Origin: Halicephalobus mephisto
Lineage: Eukaryota; Nematoda; Chromadorea; Rhabditida; Panagrolaimidae
Assembly (NCBI GenBank): GCA_009193035.1
Contig: SWDT01000061.1
Coordinates: 434,001-498,000 of the forward strand
Direction of reading: 5' to 3'
DNA length: 64,000 nucleotides
The notes under the pieces were generated by a model. The model had not been told where the DNA came from. It did no database searches and saw only the letters and a program-made list of their open reading frames with translations. Below are positions 11,744 through 24,400 of the stretch, in pieces. Each line of letters starts with the position of its first letter. Position 1 is the stretch's first letter. A program made the position numbers and the translations under genes.

Positions 11744-12149
11744 AATTACTTTTTACCTACCAAATTTGGAATGGAAAAATCTGAAAAATGTCAGTTATCC
11801 ACTCGTCTGGGCATTTTGGACCGTTATTCTAAAGTTCCCAAGCCCGATTGTCTTTCATTTTTTAAGTCCTTTAAAAATCCCTTTTTGACCGCGAGTATCG
11901 GTTTTCGTCGTTAAATTTTAAAAATTCAATTGTTTATAAAAATCAAAAAATCACGAGATCAAAAAAATTTCCAAGACCAGACATTTCGAACAGCTGACTC
12001 TGAATGGATATTGATCTAAGAAATCCCGATTAATCCAAACTTGATTTTTTGCAATAAATCAGGGTTTTTTAATTTGGATAATCACTGAATTTCGTTGAAA
12101 CAAAAAAACCACGTTTGAATTACTATGGAAAATGAAACAAGGGCTCTGT

Positions 12150-13015
12150 GACAGTTGGTCCCCTTAGACACACTAGTTTTTAAACTTTTTTAAAATTAGT
12201 TTTTTATACTTAAATGAAATATTAACTTAATTCAGTTACCAAAAAATTGATATAAAAAAGAAAAAATGGGATAAATATTACGAAACAAAAGAAACATTTG
12301 ATCCCCTTAGACACACTAGTTTTTAAACTTTTTTAAAATTAGTTTTTTATACTTAAATGAAATATTAACTTAATTCAGTTACCAAAAAATTGATATAAAA
12401 AAGAAAAAATGGGATAAATATTACGAAACAAAAGAAATATTTGATCCCCTAAGACTTACACTAGTTTTTGAACTTTTAAAATTAGTTTTTTATATTTAAA
12501 TGAAATATTAACTTAATTCAGTTACCAAAAAATTGATATAAAAAATGGGATAAATATTACGAAACAAGGAAAAGTGACAGTTCCTTTTAATTCGCGCCGG
12601 TTTTTATATTTTTTTAAAATTAATTTTCACATATTTAAATGAGATATTGAATTAATTCGACTATCGAAAAATTGATATAAAAAAGAAAAAAATGAAATAA
12701 ATATTACGAAATAAAAGGAAGCAACACTTGGTTCCCTTTGACTCGCGCCGGTTTTTAAGCTTATTTGAAATTAATTTTTTTCACACTTGGTTAAGACATT
12801 AAGTCATCTCAGATATCAAGCAGACTAGTCTAAAAAGTAAAAATTGTCAGCATAAAGTTACTTTAGGATATTCATCTCCTTCGACTCGCGCTAGTTTTGG
12901 CATTTTTTTAAATTAATTTTTTTCTTAACTGACATGTTAAATTAATTCAGCTACGAAAAAATTGATATAAAAACAGATAAATCTTGGGAAATATGAGGGA
13001 GGAAGTGTCGCTAGG
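12150..13015. repeat. ~143-bp tandem array upstream of asm
   Basis: The anchor ACCAAAAAATTGATATAAAA recurs at 12238, 12381 and 12524 (period 143). More diverged copies follow at 12664 and 12953. Each copy starts with CCCCTTAGACACACTAG or the diverged GACTCGCGCCGG. The last copy runs into an ACTGTCTCACAGCCGAA end shared with the etr-1 intron repeat. Confidence 0.8.
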
Positions 13016-13069
13016 GAGCAACTGTCTCACAGCCGAAACAAGAGCAAATTTTCCGTTCGAGACCCATCC

Positions 13070-13900
13070 AGTGATTTTTATTTTTATTTTTTTAGTTTTT
13101 AATAAAAATTACATTATATTTCGATGTTTTTTATATCAAAACATACATAAAAATATAGATATTCTCATGGAGAACTTAAAAATATAAAAATTAACAAAAA
13201 ATAATATAATTTTGATTGAAATTTTTGTGTTTAAAGTTTTTTTGGTTTTTAATAAAAATTACATTATATTTTGTTATTTTTTATATAAAAAGATATATAA
13301 AAATATAGATGATCTCATGGAGAACCTAAAAATATAAAAATTAGCAAAAAATAATGATTTTTCTTTGAAATTTTTATTTTTAAAATTGTATTTTTTAATT
13401 TGCACTAAAATCACATTTTTCCACTTTTTATGTATAAACATAAATATTTTTAAATATATAAACAAATTGTTAAAGTTGTTAACCATATAAATTTGATAAA
13501 AAAGTATAATTGTCGTTGAAATTTTTGTGTTTAAAAATTGATATAAAAAATTATTTTTAAATTTTTAAATAATAATAATAATTTTAAAAAATATGGTTTT
13601 CATTGAAATTTTTGCGTTTAAAAATTGATATAAAAATTATTTTTAACTTTTTAAATAATAATTTAAAAAATGTGGTTTTCGTTGAAATTTTTGCGTTTAA
13701 AAATAAAGAAATTTGAACATAAAAAATTATTTTTAACTTTTTAAATAATAATAATAATTTAAAAAATATGGTTTTCGTTGAAATTTTTGCGTTTAAAAAT
13801 TAATATAAAAAAATTATTTTTAAATAATAATAATTTTAAAAAATGTGGTTTTCGTTGAAATTTTTGCGTTTAAAAATAAAGAAATTGATTAAACAAGCCT
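13070..13900. repeat. Degenerate ~100-bp tandem array
   Basis: TTGAAATTTTTGCGTTTAAAAAT and AATATGGTTTTCGTTG words recur five or more times between 13505 and 13880. The earlier part (13075-13345) has two ~180-bp copies containing AGATGATCTCATGGAGAAC or a close variant. Open frames here are repeat-derived. Confidence 0.7.
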
Positions 13901-14061
13901 CGAGGAAAAAAGTGACTCCTTGTGTCATTCATCAAAGCAACAGAGATTGGGTCCTTTGAATTCGATCAAAGAACAGAGGTTGTCCGAGATCGATAAAAGC
14001 ATCATTTAAGACTTGGGGAAACTGTCTGTCTTATTTATTTATTTATTTTTTAAAATATAAT

Positions 14062-14073
14062 TTGAAAATTCAG
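14062..14073 (+). promoter_or_regulatory. Likely trans-splice acceptor for the transporter
   Basis: TTGAAAATTCAG ends two bases before the ATG at 14076, leaving no room for a cis 5' exon-intron structure of normal length unless an upstream exon exists. This is typical of SL1 trans-splicing. Inferred only from position. Confidence 0.4.
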
Positions 14074-14075
14074 AA

Positions 14076-16256
14076 ATGGCGTATATTGAAGCCAGGACTT
14101 CTGAACTTGAACTTAGAAAAGACGAAAAAAATTCGGAATTGACCACGGATGACATATTGGACGAGATCGGTGAGATTTTAAAAAATAAAAAAAATAAAAT
14201 TTTCGATTCAGGACACAGATCTCTTCAAATTTTGAAAATCTTTGTTTTGACGAGCTCCGGATGGGCGATCACGGCTCCTCTGGTGATGCTCGGGGCCTTC
14301 ATCGACGATTCCGTTTGCGACTACAGTAAGCCCCAGAACCTCTCGATAGATTGTCTCGAAGGGAAATCTGGAAGTTTAATTGACGAATTTTCTTTAATAT
14401 TAGAAAACAGTTATCAAAAACATTGGTTTACGTCCATCTTCATGTGGGGCAACATCCTCGGAGGATGTGTTATTTCTTTTTTCTCCGATCAATACGGTAG
14501 AAGATTCGTCGTTGTTATTTGTCTTTTTCTCCAAGGAGTCGCCTGCTGCTTGGGTCTCCTCGTCCGGAGTTATTTCTCACTTTTGGTCCTGAGATTTCTC
14601 CAAGGAGTATTCTTTACCGTAAGTTTCATTTTTTAAAAATTCAAAGAAATTTTAGAAATTGGTACTTTATAAAATACCCAATAATTCTATTGAATCACTG
14701 TGGGGTTGATTTAGGTCTTGTTAGGCTAGTTTAGGTCCTTTGAAGCTTTCTCAAATCTTTGTAGATCTGATATAGATCCTTCTAGGTCTTCTGGAACTTT
14801 CTCAAATCTTTATAGATTTGATTTAGGTCTTTCTAAATTAGTTTAGGTCCTTTGAAGCTTTCTCAAATTTTTTTAGACTTGATTCAGGTCCTTCTAGGTC
14901 CTTTGAAACTTCCTTAAACCTTTATAGATTTGATTCAGGTCTTGTAAGGTTGATCCAGGTCCTTAAAAATCCTTCGACATCTTTGTAGATCTGATGTTGG
15001 TCCTGATAGAGTAATTCAGGTCCTTCTAGATCTTTTGTAACTTTCTCAAATCTTTATAAACTTAATTTAGATCCTATTTGATTACCGTAAATCCTCCTAA
15101 ACCATTTAACATTTCTGACATGTGCTTTATTTAGGTCTTTTTAGACCGATCTAAGACCTTCTGGACCTAGTCTAAGGATATAAAAATAAATCTCGGCAGT
15201 TGGTAGAACATGTTTTTTATGGATATTTATGAAAATTATTTTTATTTTTGTTTTTGTTTTTGGATATATGCGGTGTTTTTCAATGATGCAGAAATTCTTC
15301 AGGGAAGCGGAGTGGCTCTGTGGATTCTGGGGTACGAATCGATCCCTTCCGTCCTGAGACCCTATGCCACTTTCGCCTTCGGGACCACCTGGGTCGTCGG
15401 GTACTGTCTCGTGGCCCCTCTGGCGTACTACGTCAAGGAGTGGAGATGGCTCATGTTCGACGTCGGATTTCCCTGTGTTATTTACGGATTAATTTTATTT
15501 TTCTATCTTCCGGAATCGCTTCATTTCTTGGTGACTAAGAATCTCCAGAAGGACGCCTACGATTGGGTTACTGTAGCTGCGAACGAAAAATTGGCTTCCA
15601 GAATCGACTGGAATTCACTTTGCGGAATCAGAATCAAGAATTTTGAAGAAAGAAAAAATTTTGAACAATTTAAAAATTTAATTTTAAAAAAAAAACTTTT
15701 AATTCGGACCCTGATTTTCGCCTTCTTGTGGACAACGGACGTCCTGGTCTACTTCGGCATGTCCCTCTTCAGCGTCAGCCTCGTGGGGAACAAATACATC
15801 AACTACATCGCCATCGGTCTTGTGGAAGTTCCGGCTGTGGCTTTTGGACCTTTTTTACTTGACAAAATTGGTCGAAGATTGACGATATCCACTACTCATC
15901 TCACGACAGCTTTTGCTTTTGGTTTTTCTGCATTTTTTTTCACAGATTCTCCAAAAATTCAACTTTTTTTTTGGCTTCTGGCAAAATTCGCAATTGCTGC
16001 TGCTTTTATGTGTATTTTTGCGTTTTCAAGTGAATCATTTCCGACTCCTGAACGGAATATTTGCATTGGGATATGTTCAGTCATAGGAAAACTCATCGGA
16101 TCCAGTGCTCCATTCATCCAGACAACCGCTCAAATTTGGGAACCATTGCCTCTGGTCCTGTTCGGATCCATCTCAGCTGCCGCCGGACTCGTCACTTTAC
16201 TTCTTCCAGAAACCAACCACAAACAGCTCCCAGACACCTTCGACAGCATGTCCTAG
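14076..16256 (+). CDS. SLC22-type organic cation transporter (MFS)
   Basis: Exons 14076-14169, 14212-14618 and 15303-16256 give 484 aa. The first intron is only 42 nt (GTGAGATT...GATTCAG). It is a multiple of three and stop-free, but removing it restores the family sequence DDILDEIG-HRSLQIL. MFS marks: DQYGRR in the loop after TM2, PESLHFL after TM6, DKIGRR in the TM8-9 loop, and PETNHKQLPDTF at the C-terminal end. About a dozen hydrophobic segments are visible. The extracellular loop after TM1 is short (about 45 residues, two Cys, NLS glycosylation site), smaller than in classical OCTs. The likely role is uptake or efflux of small organic cations or zwitterions at the plasma membrane; substrate unknown. 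Intron 2 (14619-15302) holds a decayed ~60-bp repeat. Confidence 0.9.
14640..15195. repeat. Decayed ~60-bp repeat in transporter intron 2
   Basis: GATTTAGGTCCTT and ACTTTCTCAAATCTTTATAG words alternate roughly every 60 bp through the intron. No exon is seen inside. Confidence 0.65.
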
Positions 16257-16267
16257 TTACAGTATTG

Positions 16268-16530
16268 TAAATTTTCGAATTTTATAATTTTCGAAAATTT
16301 ATTTTTTTTGAATTTATAATTTTCGAAAATTTACTTTTTTTAAATTTTATAATTTTCGAAAATTTAGTTTTTTTTGAATTTTATAATTTTCGAAAATTTA
16401 CTTTTTTTTTTAATTTTATAATTTTCGAAAATTTACTTTTTTTTTTAAATTTTATAATTTTCAAAAATTTATTTTTTTTTTAAATTTTATAATTTTCGAA
16501 AATTTACTTTTTTTTTAAATTTTATAATTT
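16268..16530. repeat. ~32-bp tandem array, TTTTATAATTTTCGAAAATTTA unit
   Basis: Eight or so copies of ATAATTTTCGAAAATTTA separated by T-runs begin directly after the transporter stop codon. Each copy holds the palindrome TTTTCGAAAA. Part may lie in the 3' UTR. Confidence 0.85.
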
Positions 16531-17049
16531 TTATTGAATTTTTTAAATTTCTGTGAAATTTTAAAATGTTCGAAAAATTAATACAAAATTTTAAAAATCT
16601 TCAGAGGTCTATTTTCGAAGTTTCTAAAAATGTTTGTGAGATTTTTTGAAATTTTAGAATTTTTTAATTTTATAAAATTTTTGAAAATTTCGAAATTTTC
16701 TAAAATTCTAAAATTCCAAAAAACTCAAATTCTAAATTATTTAAAAAATTTACGAAATTCTTCAAAATTTTAAAGTTTTAAAATTTCTACAGAATTGTAG
16801 TCTTCTGAAGTTGATAAAAACTGAAATAAATTCACCATTAACTTCGTCGTTGCTTGTGAAAAACACGTGATTTTTATCATTTATCACAAGGCTTATCTTT
16901 ATTGAGCAGCTCCTTGGGTCTGTTCATCACGTGTCATTCTAAAATTAAAGATTTTTCATGTTGTGGACAGGTCCGGCTTTTCAAAATTCACTTTTTGAAT
17001 TTCTTTATTTTTAAAAATATAAAATTCCAAAGAAAACAATCAAAAAATA

Positions 17050-17365
17050 GTTTTTCCAAAGTCAGCAGTTTCGAAAAACAACGAGCGTCCTCCTACCGTA
17101 ACCTCAGGGACAGTCGCGACGGGAACCGGTTCGCGTCCTGTCGGATAGTGTTCAAAATTAGTCACTATCCAGATTTTCAATGCGGCTGCTATTTCGATAA
17201 TAACTAAGTATTTTAATAAGAAATTAAATAGTAAACAAAAATGTTAAAATTACTCAATTCAGATACTATCCAAAAATGACTTTTCCAACGTCAGCAGTTT
17301 CGGAAAACAACGAGCGCCCTCCTACCGTAACCTCAGGGACAGTCGCGGCGGGAGCGAGTTCGCAT
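17050..17365. repeat. Duplicated 85-bp G/C-richer segment
   Basis: 17050-17135 and 17278-17365 are about 90% alike, sharing AACAACGAGCG, CCTCCTACCGTAACCTCAGG and GACAGTCGCG. Between them lies GGATAGTGTTCAAAATTAGTCACTATCC, an inverted repeat that also occurs in related form at 44.32-44.39 kb. No coding frame is convincing. Confidence 0.7.
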
Positions 17366-17828
17366 TCGATTTCATCCAAAATCCTACTTTTTCCGAGTTA
17401 CCGATAATAATAATTTTTTTTAATTTTTAAAATTTAAACTTTTTTTAGTTTTTAAAATTTAAAATTTTTTTAATTTATAAAATTCCCCCAAGGCATTTGT
17501 GTTTTCTAAGAATAAAAATTGAAATATTCTTGAATTTTCAGAATAAAAAAAATAAAAAATTTATTTTTAAAAATTTTTTTTGGAAAATTCCACGTAAAAT
17601 GAAGGTTAAAAAACGGTAACAGTGATCGACAGAATTATCAGTAAAAACAGACGTTAATTTTTTATCAGTTGATGGTCAAAGTTTGACGTCGAATTTTGTA
17701 CTTTTCGTCTTAAAACATGATTTTTAAAGTTTGCACTTTTTGTTCCGGAACACAACTAAAAATTTGGACTTTTCGCTCTGAGATATAATTTTTAAAAATT
17801 TGGACTTTTTGTTTTAAGATATAATTTT

Positions 17829-18160
17829 CGAAAATTCAAATTTTTCGTTCTGAGACGTAATTTTTTAAATTCTCATTTTTCGTGCTAAGACACGAAACCA
17901 TGTTTTGACTCCAATGTTGATATATCAAACTCTATCGATTTAGGTAAAAACAGCTTTTTGAAATAGAAAAAAATCATGAAAGTTGTCTCAGAAAGAAAAG
18001 TAACTTCAAAGTCGGACTTTGATGACCAACTTCGGCCTTAAATTTTAACTTCGAACTTTAATTATCAACTTTGAAAAAATTTCGGCCTCAAACTTTGACT
18101 TCGAATTTTAATTATCAACTTTGTGGATCAACTTGAACTTCGAACTTTAATTATCAACTT
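17829..18160. repeat. Dispersed repeat copy B
   Basis: Near-identical partner of 6818-7090, same orientation, 11 kb away. It lies between the transporter and AMP deaminase genes, which converge here. It ends in locally repeated ACTTCGAACTTTAATTATCAAC units. Confidence 0.8.
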
Positions 18161-18321
18161 TGAAAAAAACTTCGGATTTCTTACGATTAGGATCCAAGTT
18201 GTCAATTTCCCAAAATTACTCCAAAATTAAAAAAACCATTATTATAAAAATAAAAATTCCCCAAAATTATTTCAACATAAATTTCCAATATTTCCACAGT
18301 AATTCATTACTTTTTAAATTT

Positions 18322-18327
18322 TTTATT
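18322..18327 (-). terminator. Candidate poly(A) signal of AMP deaminase
   Basis: AATAAA on the minus strand about 75 nt after the stop at 18405-18403. Confidence 0.4.
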
Positions 18328-18402
18328 AAAATATATAAATTTAACAATTCTATGAACCCATTTTCGTTCACCATTATTACTAAAATTTTCAACATGAAAA
18401 CT

Positions 18403-21400
18403 TTAACAAAAACCTTGGGCTTTAAAAAGATTAAGAAGTTCATCAATTAAAGTTTCATGTCTAAACGAAACCCTTATATCCGGAACATTAGTTCTCGATA
18501 CATCATTACCTAAAACACCTTCTTCTTTGTAATTCGGTCCTAACCAATGAATTTTAACTCTATGATCAAATCCAGATTGCAAAACCGAATTTCTCGCAAG
18601 TTCGCACATATCACATCCAGATAATTTCCAAACTTGAGCAGCAATCGAAAATTCTTCCATTAATGCTTCCTTCGTAAAATGAAATTGCAAAGGATCATCC
18701 GTTGACAACGACACATTTAATCCTTTCATGAGATATTCCGGAAGTGGATTTCTGTGATAACTTATAAAAAGCGAATTGTTGCTTAACGGAGACATCGCGA
18801 TTCCCATATGAGTAAGATAAAACAAATATTGTAAAACAGGGACTTTTCTCAACAAAAGTCCATGAGCAATACTTTCGGATGTCAAATATCCAACGATCAA
18901 GTGGTTTATATGTCCTGCTTCTCCACAATGAGGTCGAAGAGAAAAAGTGTTTAATCCTCTTTTTCGTCTTAGAGCATTCAATGCCGTCAAATTAGCATAC
19001 ATATAAAACAAATAATAAGAATATGGAGGATTTTCTTTATCCGTGTAATCCACAGGTTCCGGAGTAGATTGATCAAACTAAAATTTTAAAATCAAAATTC
19101 AAAAATTACTTTCCAAATCCAAAAAATTCCAAAATTAAAATTATTCAAAAATTAAAATTATTCAAAAATTTAAATTTAAAAAATTCTAAAATTAAAATTA
19201 TTTTAAAAATTTCTTTTTTAATTTTTTATAAAATTCAATTTAATTTAAAAAATCCAAATAAAACTTACATGAACATATTCGTGCTTTGATTCATCGTCTA
19301 CAGAATCTATTGCAGAGATGTATTGAAGGAATCTGAATAATTCCGGATGCGATGATGGATCATTTGTGACTTCAAATAATGGACCAAAGATATTGTCCAA
19401 AAATTCGTCAAAATTTTGAAGCATATTTTTAGCTTTATAAACATCACTAAAAATAATTACATCATAATATTACAAAAATTAAAACAAATATTTTTATAAA
19501 ATTATTTTAACAAAAATTATTATTTTTAAAATTATTGAAAAAAATAAAATTAATTCCTGTAGCGAATTGCCTGAGTCCCTTTTTTTCATTTTTACGCGGA
19601 AATTTAAAAATAAAACTATTACAAAATTAAAAATAATTTTTCAAACTTTTTTAAAATAAATTTTTAGAAAACTTCGAAAATTTAAAATTATCCTAAAATA
19701 GGAAAAAAACGGGTAAATTTTTGTAATAAATTATCAGATTTATTTTTTTCCTTCAACCCAGAAATTCAAAAATGTTGAAAAATCAAAATTTAACTGTAAC
19801 TTTATATTTAAAAAATTAATTTTTACAACTTTCTAATTAAAAAAGCTTTTTCCAATCAAATTTTAAAAAAGTCGTGATTTTGCATTTAAAAAAGTTGTGA
19901 TTTTATATTTAAAAAATCAATTTTTAATTACAACTTTCTAATCAAATTTTAAAAACATCGTGATTTTGTATTTAAAAAATCAATTTTTAATTACAACTTT
20001 CTAATCAAATTTTAAAAACATCGTGATTTTGTATTTAAAAAATCAATTTTTAATTACAACTTTCTAATCAAAATTTTAAAAAAGTCGTGATTTTATATTT
20101 AAAAAATCAATTTTTAATTACAACTTTCTAATCAAATTTTAAAAAAGTCGTGATTTTATATTTAAAAAATCAATTTTTAATTACAACTTTTGAAATAAAA
20201 TTTTAAAAAAGTCGTGATTTTGTATTTAAAAAATCAATTTTTAATTACAACTTAAAAAAAACTTACAAAAGACGTGGAACTTGAACCATAAGCTTCACAT
20301 TAGGTGACCATACGTCATGTGTGATTGCCCATTTTGCCAAATTATCCCATTCATCCTTTTTTCTTCCATAAATCGACAATCTCGGTTCAGCATGTTGATA
20401 TTTACTGTCTTCCAAATCAGAAAAAACTTCTTTCAAAACTTCCGCAAAATATTTTCCATTAACATAATTATCTGTTTTAATAAATACATCTCTGAGACAA
20501 CTCTGTCCAATAGGATTATATTTCGTATTAAATTTATCAAATCTATGAAAAGTATTTCTATCTGCATGAACATCCAACATATCCACGGACAAATCATATG
20601 CATCTATTCCGATTTTCGCAAATAGGTCTTTCATTGTTACATTTTGTCCATTTTCAACAAATACAACTTGATCACCATCAGTTTTTATTTTTTTTTTAAT
20701 AAATCGAAGTAAATGTTTCTGATTCATCGAACTAGCGGCATGGATGTGGGTGTCTACTTTCCTGATATTGTAGAAATCCCTATGAGGAACTGATTTTTGT
20801 TCATGAAGTTCCCTTAATTCATTCATCAAAACATGCAATTGGAATTTCGTTTGCAAAAAAGTCAATCTTCGATAACAAAAAGTTTTCAAAGGACCATCAG
20901 CAATCATAACAATAAGCTTGTTGTAATCTTTTAGAAATTCATCTTTAGAAATATAGAATTCTTTCAAATCTTCCGGAATATTTCCATCTTTTCCAACAAC
21001 ATTAACAACGCCTCCGGCTCTTTTAAGTTCAAAAATTTCGTCATAAATCGGCAACGGAGAATTCAGATTCCAGTGATCCACCGGGGGTTCTGGGGGGTTA
21101 AAAGAAGTATGAGCGCCTATAAAAATAAAATAAAACAAAATTAACAAAATAAAATAAGATCCATTTTAGGTTATTTCGAATTTTTCCTAAAATAAAAAAT
21201 TTCAACAAAAAATTCACAGTATAACGTAACCAAATTCACAAATTCCAACTCCAAAAAAAAAATTCAAAAAAACAAAAATAAAAAAAATTTTTTTTTAAAT
21301 TTAAAAAAAATTAAAAAAACAAAAATTTTAAATTTCTAAAAATTCTCAAATTTGGCTTCAGAATTAGAATCTCCAAATTCACAACAGTATACTGTAGATT

Positions 21401-24400
21401 TTTTATCGAAATTTTTTATTTTCAAAAAAATCCAAAAAACCTAAAATATCTCTTAAAAAATCCAAAAACAGCAAGAAAGATTTTAAAAGTTAATCTAGAA
21501 AAAAAACTAGTTATCAATATATCAAGGACAGACAGTAATCCCGTTAGTCTCCACATCAAAAAGAGTCAAGGATCATTTTCAAGGATCTCATTCGAGAAAA
21601 TTTCACCTCGTTGATTCGTAGACTGACGTTCAGACTCTGGTTGTGGAGACATTTGGGCTAAAAAATATATGAAAAAACTTCTAATTTATAACAAATCACA
21701 AAAAGTGCTCAAAATATTTTAAAATTATTTAAAAAAATTAAACATATTTCTAAAAATTTCTAATTTTTACAATTAAAAAAAGTGTCAAAAATATTTCTTT
21801 AAAAATATAAAAATTCAAATTTTCTACAAATCAGAAAAAAAATGCCAAAAAAATTTTAAAAATATAAAAATTCGAATTTTTTACAATTAAAAAAAAGTGC
21901 CAAAAATATTTTAAAAATATAAAAATTCAAATTTTCTACAAATCAGAAAAGTATCAAAAAACTTTTAAAAATATAAAAATTCAAATTTTCTACAAATCAG
22001 AAAAGTATCAAAAATATTTTAAAAATATAAAAATTCGAATTTTTTACAAATCAGAAAAAGTGCCAAAAATATTTTTAAAATTCCAATTTTTTGTGACACA
22101 TTTTTTGCTTACAAATCACAAATGAAAAAGTGCTGGAAATACTTTAAAAAACATAAAAATTTTAAAAAATGCGCTTACTCATGATGCCCCCTGCAAGAAG
22201 CCGTCATTGAAATCTTCGTTCATCATTGATATCCCGTTTTATATTAAATAAAAATAAATTTAAAAAACTTACATGTTTCTGTATTTTTTCTTCTGTATTT
22301 AGGGAGATGTTTCGGATAATATCCATCTAAAAAATTTTTCGTTGTTGATGGAAAATAATTTCCAACTCTAGTCATGTATTGTTTTCTCAAATCCAAAGCT
22401 TCTATAATCATTCTAGAAGCTGATTTTAAATCTTCCAAAGGCACTCCTGACAAATCCTCTCCCGTAATGGCCATTCTTTGATAATTAACGTCAATTGCGT
22501 CACGAAAAGTATGAAGATCCACGTGTTGGGGTGAAATGGCCCGTCTTTCCAATTCTTCCGGGATTGCTGAAGTACTTCCTAAAGGAGAAATAGGAGAAAC
22601 ACAGAGAGAATTCCGGTCTCCTCCTTCTCTGACAGATTCCATTCTAGCCCTAAAATAAAAATGTTTCAAAATTTTCATTTTTCAGACAACCACAACCACC
22701 TACACAAAAAACTACATCTATTTTAAAATAAAAAATATTTAACACACATTTTTTGAAGATTTTAAATACTTTTAAAAATACTTAATTCCATCTATTTTTA
22801 AAATAGAAAATATTTAAAAATTTGATTAAATTAAACTCTAAAATAAAATATTTTAAAAAAACCATATTTTTTGAAAACTTTAAATATTTTTAAAAATTTA
22901 ATTCCATCTATTTCAAAACAGTAAATATTTAAAAATTAAACTTATTTTTCAAAAATCACTCTAAATCTGCTCCAATTTTTAGAAAATTACAAAAAATAAT
23001 TTTAAAAATATTTAAAAAATTACTCAATATTTGTTTCAATTTTATGAAAATTATAAAAAATAATTTTAAAAATATTAAAAAAATTACTCCAAATTTCCTT
23101 CATCATCGGAAAATCCATCTTCAGATTCCACATCTTTCATAAAACTCATCTGACTTCTTAACGCCATTTTTATCTCAAAAAAATTACAACTTCAAAGTGT
23201 AAAAAGATAAAAAAATAAAAATATTTTTTATATAGGTTTTTTCCACTCCATCAACGGAGCCATCTCAAGCCGTAAAAAAACTATTTTTACGACTATTCCA
23301 AAAATGAAAAAAATTAGGTATTTCTTTGAAAACATTCAAAATCACAATTTCACATGATCATATAGAATTACAAATTCACAATATCCACAACTTACAGTAA
23401 CGACCATCGGCGACGATTTCCTTTTCTCCTTTACAAAACAAAAATTAATTTTTAAATTTTCTAAAATTAATTAAAAACTTAAAATTAATAAAAAATTTTA
23501 GAATTTTTTAGAAATTATTTAATTTTCGAAAACCTACATTTTTAAAAATTTACTTAATGCAAAAATTTTTTTGTTCCCAAGGAAACAGGATTAGTTGTTT
23601 TTTCCTGAGTGGAAAAAATAGGCCTATTTCGTAATTTTAAAAATTTACCTTTCACTTATTTGTCGTTGAATAGCTCTTTTGCCTTCTTGGATCTCGATCG
23701 GATAATGGGCAATTTCGAAAGGAGACGACACACCGTGGCCTCCAGAAGCCGAAGTCACTCCTGGCTGGAATGGACTGTTGTCAAATATCTCCGAGTCCAC
23801 CGATTCTAAAAAGATTAATGACTGTCTGGAAAAAAGAATAAAAATGTCAAAACTGGCTAGATAACTGATTCTCTGCGTTTTTAGGATAGCATTATTTTCA
23901 AAAAATTAAACATCATATTTTTATTCAAAATAAAAGTAAAAATATGCTATTTTTATAAAAAACGGAAATCTTTTTTTAAAATTATTATAAAAATAAAGTT
24001 TTTCTTAGAAATTTTCGGAAATTTTAGGATTTTTGAGATTTTTCAAGGCTTCATAATCTCTTGTTGGTTTTTAGAAGCTTCTAGAGGTTTTTAGAAGATT
24101 TTAAAGGTTTCAGAACCCTCAATTGAATACCGTAATCACCTACAGAATCCTAAAGTATCCAAAAAGTAAAATTCTACAAGATTTTCGAAAATTTTTACAA
24201 AAAAATCAAAGTTTAGAGAATTTCATATAAAAGATTTAAAATTTAAAAGTTTTCTAAATTTTAATTTTTCTTTATAAAAATCTTCTATGTAAAAAAGTCA
24301 AAGTTTAGGGAATTTTTATATAAAAAATTAGTTTAGAAAATTCCATATAAAAAAATAAAAATTTGGATTTTATATGAAAAATTGAAATTTAAGAAAATAA

